A DNA stretch of 64,000 nucleotides, from contig NC_080694.1 in NCBI RefSeq assembly GCF_030445035.2, positions 70,137,147-70,201,146 on the forward strand, read 5' to 3'. Below, in pieces: positions 11,750-22,779 of the stretch. Position 1 is the first letter of the stretch. Every line of letters begins with the position of its first letter. This DNA is from Dasypus novemcinctus (taxonomy: Eukaryota; Chordata; Mammalia; Cingulata; Dasypodidae). A program made the position numbers and the translations under genes. A model generated the notes under the pieces. The model saw only the letters and a list, made by a program, of their open reading frames with translations. It did not search any database and was not told the origin of the DNA.

Positions 11750-12709
11750 ATGGTTCTGGAAAATGTAACCACAATGAATGGTTTCCTCCTCATGGGGTTT
11801 TCTGACAACCATGAGCTGCAGATCTTATATGCCTTGCTCTTCTTGGTGATGTACCTATTGGCCTTGGCAGGTAACCTCATCATCATCACCATTACCACTC
11901 TGGACCAGGCTCTCCAATCCCCAATGTACTACTTCCTGAAGCACCTCTCCCTCCTGGACCTCTCCTTCATTTCTGTCACGGTCCCACAGTCTATTGACAG
12001 TTCCCTGATGGGTGATGGCCTTATTTCCCATGGTCAGTGCGTGCTTCAAGTTTTTTTCTTCACCTCCCTGGCATGGGCTGAAGTGGTTGTTCTCACTGTA
12101 ATGTCTTATGACCGCTATGCAGCCATCTGCCTTCCACTGCACTACGAGCTCATCATGGATCCTGGCAACTGTCGGGGGGCTGTGGCAGCTGTATGGCTGA
12201 GTGGGGCTGCCTCTGGAATCTTGTTTACAGCAGCCACCTTCTCCATCACATTCTGCAGGGCCAAAATCATCCACCAGTTCTTCTGCAATGTGCCCCAGCT
12301 GCTGAAGCTCTCTTGCTCCAATGATTACCTTGGACTGATTGGAGTGATGGGTTTCATTTCTCTGATGGCATTCATTTGCTTCTCCTGGATTGTCCTCTCC
12401 TATATCTACATCTTCTCCACAATTGTAAAAGTGCCTTCTGCGGAGGGCCGATCCAAGGCCTTCTCTACCTGCCTGCCCCACCTATGTGTTGTCTCATTTT
12501 TCATCTTCACAGGGATGTTTGAGTTCTTAAAACCAACTTCAGATTCTCTAAGTGTTTTTGATCTTATGATTTCTATCTTTTATACAGTCGTGCCCCCAAC
12601 ACTCAACCCTATTATCTACAGTCTGAGAAATGAGGCCATAAAGAGAGCTGTGAGAAGGTTACTGTTGGGTGGGGAATTCCCTGTGAAAAAAACATTTTTG
12701 TCCTGTTGA
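11750..12709 (+). CDS. OR14J1-like: Olfactory receptor, family 14 (OR14J1-like), intact
   Basis: A 319-residue seven-transmembrane odorant GPCR encoded by one uninterrupted exon, expected at the olfactory cilia membrane coupling to G-olf. Visible hallmarks are an N-glycosylation site at Asn5 (NVT), GN at 41-42 in TM1, PMYYFLKHLS at 58-67, conserved Cys97 with Cys169/179/189 in the second extracellular loop, MSYDRYAAIC at 118-127 with DRY at 121-123, KAFSTCLPHL at 236-245 in TM6, and PPTLNPIIYSLRN at 282-294 in TM7. The pattern (GFSD near the N-terminus, ISVTVPQSI, IMDP after HYE) fits OR14, nearest OR14J1 by memory. The chosen ATG has A at -3 and G at +4, and the next Met is residue 9. Length is normal for the family. 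The ligand is not predictable. A decayed duplicate lies at 50993-51957. Confidence 0.93.
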   Translation: MVLENVTTMNGFLLMGFSDNHELQILYALLFLVMYLLALAGNLIIITITTLDQALQSPMYYFLKHLSLLDLSFISVTVPQSIDSSLMGDGLISHGQCVLQVFFFTSLAWAEVVVLTVMSYDRYAAICLPLHYELIMDPGNCRGAVAAVWLSGAASGILFTAATFSITFCRAKIIHQFFCNVPQLLKLSCSNDYLGLIGVMGFISLMAFICFSWIVLSYIYIFSTIVKVPSAEGRSKAFSTCLPHLCVVSFFIFTGMFEFLKPTSDSLSVFDLMISIFYTVVPPTLNPIIYSLRNEAIKRAVRRLLLGGEFPVKKTFLSC

Positions 12710-12894
12710 ATGACTGTCCAATTTTATATACAAGGAACATTTGGAATAATGGAATTTTTTCAATATGTTGTGCTGAGGAAAAGCAATAGCATCTTTCCTA
12801 CAGATTAAGTATATAATCATTCTAATGATGAAACCTCTTCATGTGACTCCATCTTTTGGCACTGAATCCCTTTTTTTCTATAAAATTGAGACAA

Positions 12895-12900
12895 AATAAA
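12895..12900 (+). promoter_or_regulatory. Candidate polyadenylation signal of the OR gene
   Basis: AATAAA occurs 186 nt after the OR stop codon in the shared 3' flank. The copy B equivalent near 52413 reads AAAATTAAC and has lost the hexamer. Confidence 0.4.
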
Positions 12901-13159
12901 AAATTAAAACTTTAAAAATATGGATCCATTAAGTTTTCTTTCCCTCTCACATATATATAAATACACACACAATTAGAAGCACACTTTTCCTTATACTTGG
13001 AATAGAAAATGTTACATCACTAATCAGAATTAAAAGATAATAATTTACTCATAATCCAAAATTAAAAGTTGATAATTTCCCATAACATAAGATTCCAACT
13101 CTTTTAATTTCAATCATTTATTTTCAAAAGTCCATTTTAGTTCCTTTTTTGTACATACC

Positions 13160-13570
13160 AATTTTGCATATTGGAATAAATTTATATACCATTAGTATGT
13201 ATAATTACATTTTACCATGATTGTTTTCATATTTTCACAGTATTTGATCAAGTACACATTTAGATATTCACATATTTCAAATGCATAAATTATTTCCCAT
13301 TTTTCTCTCATAAGTAATGCTTAAAATTGAACTTTTGATCTTTGAACTGTAGATTCAGCAACACAATTTGTTGCAATTATGAAATACAGTAAAACCTCAG
13401 TTTTAAACATTTATAAGCAAAAAATGGGAAGTAACTTATCCAAATGAATCAGGTGAATGGCTAGATGTACTATAATATGAATCAATCAAATACTGTGAAA
13501 ATATGAAAATGATCATGGTAAAACGTAACTATGCATAGTAATGGTATAAATGTGTTCCAATATGCAAAAG
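13160..13570. repeat. Imperfect inverted repeat (arms about 13160-13332 and 13399-13570)
   Basis: The reverse complement of the left arm matches the right arm over about 170 bp, for example AAATACTGTGAAAATATGAAA at 13485-13505 against its complement near 13230-13250. About 66 bp of loop separates them. The left arm is shared with copy B (53560-53760), whereas no right arm is seen there, so the right arm is probably an added inverted copy. Confidence 0.75.
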
Positions 13571-13925
13571 GCAGTGGCCACCAGAGGTTCTAAGGGATGG
13601 AAGAGGGAAGAACAGGTATTATATGGGGGCATTTTCAGGATGTAGGATTTGTCCTGCACAGCATTGAGGTGATGGATACAGGCTATTGTGTGTTTTGTCA
13701 TGACTTACAAGATTGTGTGGGACAGAGGGTAAACTATAATGCAAACTGTAGTCCATGGTTAGTAGCAATAGGTTCATCAATTGTAACAAATGTAGCACAT
13801 GAATGAAGGATGTCCTTAATGTGAGAAAGAGTGGGACAGGGAGGGAGTGGGGCATTTGGGAATCCCTTATATATTTTATGTTACAGTTATGTAATTTAAA
13901 ACTTCTTTCAAAAAATAAATTCAAA
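13571..13925 (+). mobile_element. L1 3' UTR end, 5' truncated, older subfamily
   Basis: The block matches 7430-7849 and 60840-61210, beginning AGGCAGTGG and ending in an A-rich stretch with AATAAA at about 13916. Its 5' end joins the right arm of the inverted repeat directly. Confidence 0.75.
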
Positions 13926-14574
13926 TGGTTAACTTCTCTTGAATATCATATTACTTTTAAAAATACATTAAATCTTTTTATGCATTCGTTAGTAATATAT
14001 AGACATGTAACATCTCCTCTGTGACCATATGATTTTATTAAATCATACAACACATACTTACAGAGAGCATAATATGTGACTGAAATCATAATAGCAAACT
14101 GAACACAAAAGTACATCAGAATTGCACAACATTGTATGTTGTAGGGAAGTTAATTTTTTTATATTGAACACGTTTTTTACCTTTCACAATTTTCTCAAAT
14201 TTGTGATAATTCTAGAGACTAAAAATATTGATAATAATACTCATATTTTCTTGATACTATCATGTTTAATTTTACATATATTTACATTTTATCAATTTTA
14301 TTAAAAATGATGTAAGTACCAGAACTCTTTCTTATAGATTGGCAAAAACTTTTTTCTCAGTCATTTTTTAATTCTGCGTTTTTCGATGCATCCTTTATAT
14401 TAATATCTAATGAGTTGGATATATATATATATATATATATATATTTACAAGTTGTGGAAACACCATTTAACCAGTTAGGCTATCAAGACACAGTCTGAAA
14501 TGAGCAATTATTAGACTATTCAACCCACTTGCAATAATTTATAATTCAGAATATTTTCATTTTACATTTTTTGT
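13926..14574. other. AT-rich spacer with an (AT)n microsatellite at about 14419-14443
   Basis: No coding or recognisable repeat content apart from the uninterrupted AT dinucleotide run. Short open frames are by-products of AT-rich sequence. Confidence 0.5.
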
Positions 14575-17430
14575 CTTTATTTTTAAAATATTACATTAAA
14601 AAATTATGAGGTCCCCATATATCTCCCACCCCCCCTTTCCCCACTCCTCCCCCCATAACAACAACCTCCTCCAACACCATGAGACATCCATTGCATTTGG
14701 TGAATACATCTTTGAGCACCACTGCTCCTTATGGTCAATGGTCCACACCATAGCCCAAATTCTCCCACAGTCCATCCAGGGGACCATGGGAGGGCATACA
14801 ATGTCTGGTAAATGTCCATGAAGTACCACTGAGGACAATTCCAAGTCCCAAAAATGCCCCCACATCACATCTCTTCCTCCCACTCCCTACCTCCAGCAGC
14901 CACCATGGCACTTTCTCCACACCAATGCCACATTTTCTTCAATTCCTAACCACAATAGTTCATGAATAGAATATCAGTAAGTTCACTCTAATCCATATTC
15001 TATTCCTCCATCCTGTGGACCTTAGAATGGTTGTGTCCACTCTACATCTATATCAAGAGGGGGCTTAGATTCCACATGGATGCTGGATGCAGTCCTCTTG
15101 CTTTCCGTTGTAGGCACTCTTGGTTCCCTGGTGTGGTGGCTGACCTTCTTCATCTCCATTTTAGCTGAGTGGGGTAAGTCCAATAAACCAGAGTGTAAGA
15201 GTTGCAAGTCTGCTGAGGCTCAGGGCTTGGCTATCACATGGTCAGTCTAGAGATTCAGGTCCCCGGGTATACACTAAACCCGAGCACCAACTATAGATAC
15301 AGTAAAAGTAACAGAAGAGGCTTGAGGACAAAGATCACATCTGAGTCCAGCTCCATCACACAGAAACACAAACTCCAAAGTAGGGCTGACTGACATGGCA
15401 CTGAATTCCATCTGCCATGACCGTAGAACCTGTGGGTCTCTGTAGCCCTCAGAAGAACCAATACCAGGGGTTGTATCTACTTTATCTGTCTCTGGGACTC
15501 TGCTCAGTTGTGCATAAGGGCAACCCCTCTGATAACCTCCCAGCTCTTTTTTTGAAGACTCATAGCCATAAAACTCATTTGTCCTTTCCATTTCCCCCTT
15601 TTATTCAGATCAAAAAGCATTTTTAACTCCTGGTGTTATATGTAGAGTGAGATATTCCACTGGCCCAAGTTGACCCTTTTATTCAAGATCGTTTTCTAGT
15701 AACATCATCTGCTGGTACTTGGTAGTAATCCCTCAGCACCAGGGAAGCTCATCTCTGAGAGTCATGTCCCACGCTGTGGGGAAGGCAACAGTTTTACATG
15801 CTGAATTTGGCTTTGAGACTGGCCACATTTGAGAAACACAGAGGTTCTCAGGAGGTAACTCTTAGGCACCCTGCAGCTCTAGGCCATGTTTTTATTTCAG
15901 GTGCACAGGTTTACAAGCATAGTCATTAGTATCAAGGATTCATTGTTGGGCCTTCCTTCTTTTTTGGTCTTTGCCGTTGCATTTGGGGGATTGTTGCTGT
16001 TCCTTTAGGGACTGTGATAGAGCTCTCCTGGCTAGGAATTCAGCACTCCATCAGTTGTTGTTTTAAATTGTAACCAGTATGAAAATATCCATTTTTATGT
16101 ACCCTGGATATATGCCCTGGAGAACTCCCTGCCAACCATGTATCCACTGTCAATAATATCCCACACCAGTAATCCTCCCCTGCCATTGTTGAACCTATTT
16201 GTGGTACAAAACTTCAAAAATGAAGCCCAATATATTGCCAGGTTCCATTAATAATAAAGTGGAATATAGTGATGGGCTTAAAGGTTAGATATAGAATACA
16301 TATTAATTTAGAAAAATAAGGTAAAAATAAATTGGGGTATCAAAAAATTTAAAAATGCAAAAGCTTTGTTTTTGATGTTTTGCCTTCCATCAGTGCAATA
16401 AGTGTTGCTCTGTATGCAAACTGGCAAGGCAACTTCTTCCATCTTTTCCTAAGTGTCTACGTCCTTTCTTTTTCTTTTTTTCCCCTAATATTGAGCTTGT
16501 CTCTGCAAAAGTTTTAGATCACAGTGATTCATATATACAATATACAGTACTCCCACATATCCACCATAAAACCTTTTTACATATTCATACTATATTTACT
16601 GAAACTGATGTAAAGATATTGAGACAATAGCTTTCAAACATGGTAACATTTGAGATTACATTGTGATTTATATTTTAGACTATACAATTTTCTAAATATT
16701 TAGTTATCTTATGTTTTACATTATGATTTACATTTTAGGCTATCAGAGCCTATACATTTTTTATGTAATTTAACATGTCTTATATCCATCCTTGCATAAT
16801 CTTGTGGAACACTTCTATTGCCCACACAGCTACATTGATTCCATCTATTCAATAACTCTTTCCCCCTCCTCTCAGGGCCCACAGTGACAGTCAATCTTCA
16901 TTACTTGAAGGGCCATGTTCGGAGATACTTTCATCAATGCTGAGAGGGCTTGACATGCTCAACTGCCCTAATGCACTGGGAGCCACCATTTCTCTTGAGA
17001 AATAAAATTCCCTCTATTTGAGAACACCAGTCCTCCCCAGGATGTGGCTATACCTTCACTCTCATTATATGGGTCTCTATCCAATGATATAACCCACTTT
17101 GGCAAAATGAGCACTCACACATTCCCTAGAAGCCTGTCCTGTGTCAGGTTATGCCTTTTAAGCATCTTAAACAGGTAACCTTCCTTATTATATTTTTGAA
17201 CAAGTTTTCTCAGTGTTATACTCTCAACCAAATTTCTGAAAATATCCTATGTTCATATGTTTCCCCACCCTCCCCCCAATTTCTTGGGCAATATTACCCA
17301 TCCTCCCATCCATAGCCCCCTCAAACACACAAAGCCCCATCAAAAGGTAACCCTATGCTCCCATTTTATCCCTTCCTTGAATAAATACTTACCTCCAGCT
17401 TATCATAGATTTCACCCATGTAGGTGTCAG
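14575..17430 (-). mobile_element. L1 insertion consisting of about 2.85 kb of 3' UTR
   Basis: All blocks of the long L1 3' UTR run in order from the poly-A end (poly-T, then ATGAGGTCCCC on the plus strand) to the block at about 17257-17430. The same blocks directly precede ORF2 in the full-length copy at 32118-35340. No ORF2 sequence is retained. Frames of about 60-130 codons within it recur on different strands in other copies and are not conserved as proteins. Confidence 0.85.
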
Positions 17431-17884
17431 CTTGTACATTCATTAAACATTTTAACACAGTTTCTAAATTATTTCATTTATCTTATTTTAATTAGTCCAC
17501 TTTATCATGAAAAGAACATATCTGTTTTTATTTGTCTTCCTATCCTTTCAATTCTTTTTCATTACTCTGTATATAAATTTTTATGCTGGTATAATATTTT
17601 AATTATTGTTTGTTAAAATAATTTCAGTAATATAACCACTCATATCTCTGTAAAGTATTTTATTGCTTTATATTTTTATTCTAAGAATAAATTCTGAATC
17701 ATTTATGCATTCATATATACCTTGTGTTTATTTTTTCTTTACATCATTCAACCACTAAAAATTGATAAATTAACAGTAAAATTTGTGCTCTTAAAAATTC
17801 ATACTTTGTTTTCATCTATACTAACTAAAAGTTTTGCTACTTGCATAAAATATAATTTTCCAAATTCTTTTTGTAAAAGTAACT
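17431..17884. repeat. AT-rich flank; the right half matches copy B
   Basis: From about 17670 the sequence aligns with 59108-59300 (shared CATCATTCAA, TTGTTTTCA and AAAGTAACTCA motifs in order). This suggests the duplication originally continued to here. The segment ends in AAAAGTAACT (17875-17884), the target-site duplication of the next element. Confidence 0.55.
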
Positions 17885-18318
17885 CATAGGAGAACCAGCA
17901 AGGTAGCAGTGGAGTAAGGGGCTCCTAGAGTCATCTCCTGCCATAGGGCTGTTAGCAAACACCCAAACGGTCATCTTGCACCCGCACTGCACAGATGCTG
18001 CCCACACCTGCAGCTCCACCCCGCCCCAGGCAGGGGAGACAGGGATGGGAAGCTTCATCAGTCTCTCTGGGCAACTACAGTCTAGGCCTGCACATGCATT
18101 ATCCCACATAGCTGTGATGCTGTCCCTACCCCTGGCAAAGTAGAAAGTTGGAAGAAGCTTCACTGGTCCCTCCTGCAATGAGGGCAGCTTGAGCCTCCAC
18201 AGCTGACAGCACCAACTATATCCTTGGCTCCAACTACACAACCAGCAAGGGAGAAATGATATGAAACCCTAAACTAAAGAGAAAAGCTGCACCCAGAATA
18301 AATACTCTAGTAAGACAG

Positions 18319-19295
18319 ATGCAAAGACATCAACAAAAAATTACAATCCACACCAAGAAACAGGAAACTATGGCCCAGGTAAAGGAAAAAGCTAAGCCTC
18401 CAGGTGACATAAAGGAGTTGAGACAACTAATCATAGATGTTCAAACAAATCACCTTAATAAATTCAATGAGATGGCTAAAGAGATTAAGGATATTAAGAA
18501 GACATTGGATGAGCACAAAGAAGAATTTAAAAGCATACATAGAAAAATAGCAGATCTTCTGGGAATGAAAGGGGCAATCAATGAAATTTAAAAAACATTG
18601 GAATCATATAATAGCAGATTTGAAGAGGACAAGGAAGGATTGGTGAGCTTGAATAAATGGCTTCTGAAGTGAACATATAAAAGAAGAGATGAAGAAAAGA
18701 ATGGAAAAGATTGAACAAGGTCTCAGGGAACTAAATAACGGCAAAATGTGTGCAAACATACGTGTCATGGATGTTCCAAAAGGAGAAGAGAAGGGAAAAG
18801 GAGCAGAAGGAATATTTAAAGAAATAATGGTAGAAAATTTCACAACCCCATTGAAGGACATAGATATCCCTGTCCAAGAAGTACAAAGTACTCCCATCTG
18901 AAAAAATCCAAATAGACCAACTCCAAGACACATACTCATCAGAATGTCAAAGGCCAATGACAAAAAGAGAATTCTGAGAGCAGCAAGAGAAAAACAATGC
19001 ATAACATATAAAGGATATCCAATTAGATTAAGTGCTGATTTCTCACCAGAAACCATGGAGGCAAGAAGATAGTGGTCTGATGTATTTAAGATACAACAAG
19101 AGAAAAACTTCCAGCCAGGAATCTTGTATCCAGCAAGGCTGTCTTTCAAAAATAAAGGTGAAATTTAGAATATTCACAGATAAACAGACACTGAGAGAAT
19201 GTCTAAACAAGAGACCAGAATTTCAGGGAATACTAAAGGGTGTGCTAGAGCCTGAAAAGATAAAACAGGAGAGAGGGGCCTGGAAGAGAGTCTAG
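18319..19295 (+). pseudogene. L1 ORF1 (RNA-binding chaperone), decayed
   Basis: L1 ORF1 encodes the trimeric nucleic-acid-binding protein of the retrotransposition RNP. The N-terminal part (18319-18591) is rich in Lys/Glu heptad-like sequence, as expected for the coiled coil, and ends at an in-frame TAA. The central RNA-recognition region is readable at 18689-18901 (ANIRVMDVPKGEEKGKG) and ends at TGA. The C-terminal domain is at about 18902-19295, ending at TAG 19293-19295. The order and total length are those of a complete ORF1. The frameshifts and stops make it inactive. Confidence 0.8.
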
Positions 19296-19371
19296 AATGA
19301 AGAATATATCAATAAAAGTAACTAAAAGTGTCAAAAGAGTTGAAAATAAAATATGACAGATAAAACTCAAA

Positions 19372-20030
19372 TAGTCAGGAATAAACTTAACCAATGATGT
19401 AAAGCACTTGTATTCAGAAAACTGCAACTCAATGTTAAAACAAATAAAAAATGCCCTAAATAACTGGAAGAACATTCTATGCTCATGGATTGGAAGACTA
19501 AATATCTTTAAAATGTCAATTCTGTTCAAATTGATATATAGGTTTAATGCAATCCCAATAAAAATTCCACCAGGATTAAAGAAAAAAATTGAAAACATGA
19601 TCACTAAATTTATTTGGAAGGGTAAGGAGTCCTAAATAGTCAGAAACATCATAAAAAGGAAAAGTGAACCCTCATCTCCAGACTTTAAATCATTACACCT
19701 GCTTATAGTGGTAAAAACAGCATGGTACTGGCCTAAAGATAGACACAATAGACCAATGGAAGTAAATTTATGATTCAGGAACAGACCCTCACAGGTATGG
19801 TAAAGTTATTTTTGACTAGCCTGTCAAACTCACACAGCTCGGGTAGAGCAATCCATTCAACAAATGGTGCTGAAAGAATTGGACATCCATAGCTGAAAGA
19901 AGGAAAGTGGACCCATATCTCACACCTTATCCAAAAATTAACTCAAAAAGTATAAGAAAATTAAAAATAAAAGCAAGAACCATAAAACTTCTAGAAGAAA
20001 TTATTGGAAAATCTCTTTAGGCCTTGGTGG
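19372..20030 (+). pseudogene. L1 ORF2 C-terminal remnant
   Basis: The frame 19408-19635 reads as the ORF2 region after the RT core ([20 protein letters not shown], then YRFNAIPIKIP). Immediately upstream is the inter-ORF sequence, so roughly the first 800 residues of a normal ORF2, including endonuclease and RT, are gone. Downstream, the ORF2-like sequence also stops early, at about 20010, and runs into the 3' UTR. The copy at 53918-58715 stops at the same point. Confidence 0.75.
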
Positions 20031-20269
20031 ATTGTGGTGTTTTTGTAAAGGAGATAAGAGAAGGACTGAGTGGACTACTGATATTTAGTATATGTGGAAG
20101 TTTTAACTAGCTTTACTACATAATTGTGGAAATGTATAGAGTGATGGTAAGACAAGTGAGTAACAGCTAGTTTATTAATGGGGATGTGACTGAAAATGGT
20201 AGTCTAGTTATGTAACTGCCAATTGACAGAATGCTTGAGAATAATCTAGGAACAGGATAGCATAGTAAA

Positions 20270-21129
20270 ACAAGAGGTTGGTGAGAATTATGGTTAATGG
20301 TACAGATGCAAGAGTGTCCTTTGTTAGCTAGAACAAATGTATATCACTACTGCAGGGTGTTGGGAATATGGTGAAGCATTGGAAAAATACAGCTGGAGTG
20401 ACCTATGGACTGTGGTTAGTAGTAATAATATAATATTCTTGCATCTATGAGAAAGATGTACTGTGTTGATATGAGGCAGTATGGAAAATGTGAGCCAAAT
20501 GTACACTATGGCCATGGTAATAATCAGAAATTATTTTATCTGTAGCAAATGACTCACTACCTTGTGGTGTGTTGATAGAGGGGTGTTGTTTGGGAATTCT
20601 GCAAATTTGCATGATTGTTTTATAAATTTACACCTTCTGTCATAAAAAAATATTTAAAAAATAATAATAGGGTTTGTTGGGGGAAAAACACACCAAATGT
20701 AAGATAATGACTATGATTAATAGTAAGATTTTGACAGTGTTCTTTCATAGTTTGTAACAAACATCTCATGATAATGCAAGGTGTTGGTGGAGGGTGATGT
20801 TTGGGACCCCTGTATGATGTTATGCATGTTTTCTTTGTAAGTTCACAAATTTTACTATACACTTAATTGTTTATGTATGTTCTTATATAAATGATATAAA
20901 GATAATCAGAATGGTTAGGGGAAATACTTTGCTTAATAATAATATTTTGACAATGCTCTGTAATCATTAGTTAAAAAGGTTTAAAAATAATGCAAGTTAT
21001 TGGTAGTAGGGTGAAATGTTATATATGTTTGTTTGATGTTATATATTTTTGTTTTGTAAGTTCACAACTATTATACATTTATTGTTTATGTATGTTTATG
21101 TATAAGTGATACATTTCAATAAATTTTTT
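20270..21129 (+). repeat. 3' UTR of the HAL1-like element with four tandem units of about 215 bp
   Basis: A GCAAGGTGTTGG-like core followed by GGG and TGTTTGGGA-type sequence recurs near 20345, 20553, 20771 and 20987, spacing 208-218 bp. Each is followed by a TTTTGTAAGTTCACAA-like stretch, clearest in the last two. The terminal unit leads to AATAAA near 21117 and the A-rich end. The minus-strand copy at 53918-55010 shows the same arrangement. Confidence 0.7.
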
Positions 21130-21139
21130 AAAAGTAACT

Positions 21140-22779
21140 AATTTCTTATTAGACTTATTCTATGATTTCACATTTGTACTGCTGATGTAGAAGGAGATAT
21201 ATGCATTCTTTTGATAACCACTTTTTGAGACAATCTCAGGTAGGATAAATTGGGGATAATTTTGAGAATAAAACTTGTCAGTTCCAAACAGGGTAAGAGC
21301 CACCTCAAAGTAAATCAATATGTGCTGTGTGGACAGTCAGTGGACTCAGGTTTACTTGCCTGAGCTTCCTGAACTGCTAAGGGCACTGCTACTGAGTTGA
21401 TAGTTATGGGCCCATGGTGCCTGCCATGGAAGAGAAAACTGGAGATGGACCTCTTCAGCCTCATAGCAGGGTGTGGAGGTGGACCAGTGAGAAATTAGGT
21501 TTGACGGAGATGTGTATGGAAGACACAAAGATGGCCTCCAGCAGATGCCAGTGTGAGACTTGGTCATCCATTGTACAACACTAGTGTCTGATTAATCATG
21601 TGTGGCAAACTCATGAATTATTAAAGTCCAAGACATCATGTACCAATGCCAGCAGAGCAAAGCAGCAACCAATATTCCCAAAGAAACTGTTTGAAAGCAA
21701 AAGACTCAGGACAACACTTTCAAAATGAGATTTTATCCCTCCCCAAGAAGCGTACATGAGTTTCTATCCTTCATACCCTAGAACACAATTTGTGGGATAA
21801 AGGAAAAGTGGGGGACTCTCTCCAAAACTAAATTTTTAAAATCAAAAGATAAACTGAATATATCCTAAAAGAACTGTTTAAGTTACCTGCTTGGACTAAG
21901 ATTAAGCTGTTGACATTTAGATACTATTTCTGGCAAGGGTTCAGGAGGAAGATAAGATTAACTAAGACAAATAACACTATCATGTATTTCTAATCTGTTC
22001 AAGTTTGAAGTTAATATTTTTAATACACTCATTATTTACTTCCTGGAAATAATACATTTCATAACTGATTTTCTGCCCAGTTTTCTTATTTTACCCAGGA
22101 TTCACACATAAAGTTACACCCTCCATCTACCATGGGGATTTGAGCTCACTTCTGAACCCAGGTAAATAGCAAAGCCAGTTATCCTAAGACTGGCCTTCTT
22201 TAATCTCCAAAGCCCTTATATTGATCACTCAACAATCAAGGACTTATCTCAGAATTTTGCTTGCTCATTCCCTAACAATAGTTTCTTAAAAGTTCTAGAA
22301 ATGTTAATGAAAAGGATAAGACAACCACTCCTGCTCACTAGTTCAATATTCCCAGCTCCTAATTCAGTTCATTCCACTTAGATATTAATAGACACTTTAA
22401 AATTGTTCAGTATATTTGTGAGAGAGTCTAGATGATATAGAATTAAATAAGTTTCAAAAACTTCAGAGAGGAAAAGAGATTTAGGGATTGAAACTGGAGA
22501 ATCCAAAAATCAAATGCAGACAAAATGAAAAGGTGAATAAATATAGAATTATTTTTGTCACCTGGCAAATTTAGGGTTTGGTGATACCATATATGGCCAA
22601 GGAGAAAGTGGTAAGAGTTTAGAGTTCCAAACAGAATGCCATAAATTCAGTTTTCTACATTTTTTATTTTATATATCCTGGCTACTATTTCTTATCTTAT
22701 AGTTAAGGAAAGTAAGGAACACATATTCTTTTTATTTTCTCCTCTGTTTTTCAAATTTTTAGGTAAGCTGACAGATTTC
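21140..22779. other. About 1.6 kb without recognised features
   Basis: Moderately AT-rich sequence. I see no gene, known repeat or tandem structure. It could be unique DNA or upstream remnants of the retroviral fragment that follows. Confidence 0.4.

Larger units (their letters stand above)
7850..13360. repeat. Segmental duplication, copy A (contains the intact OR14 gene)
   Basis: This block aligns collinearly, in the same orientation, with 47320-53905. The match runs through the MER5-like element, the non-coding spacer, the OR and its 3' flank. Over the first 290 bp of the OR coding region I judge the copies to be nearly 90% identical by eye. Copy A alone has the SINE at 10694. Copy B alone has insertions at about 49690 and at 52649. 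A further matching flank, 17670-17884 versus 59108-59330, suggests the duplicated unit originally extended further right. Confidence 0.85.
17885..21129 (+). mobile_element. HAL1-like (half-L1) retrotransposon, full length with site duplications
   Basis: The element comprises a short 5' UTR (17885-18318), a decayed ORF1 (18319-19295), a small C-terminal piece of ORF2 (about 19372-20030) and a 3' UTR with tandem units (20270-21129). The endonuclease and reverse transcriptase are absent, so mobility would have relied on another L1's ORF2 protein. A perfect 10-bp duplication, AAAAGTAACT, sits at 17875-17884 and 21130-21139, and the corresponding copy B site near 59305 is empty. A related element is at 53918-58715. 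Naming it HAL1-like rests on the ORF1-only layout; a later internal deletion in an ordinary L1 is the alternative. Confidence 0.75.

Noticed and set aside
11855-12481. A 208-codon frame antisense to the intact OR
   Set aside because: It is a shadow of the OR coding sequence. A similar antisense frame over the pseudogene follows from sequence similarity, not selection.
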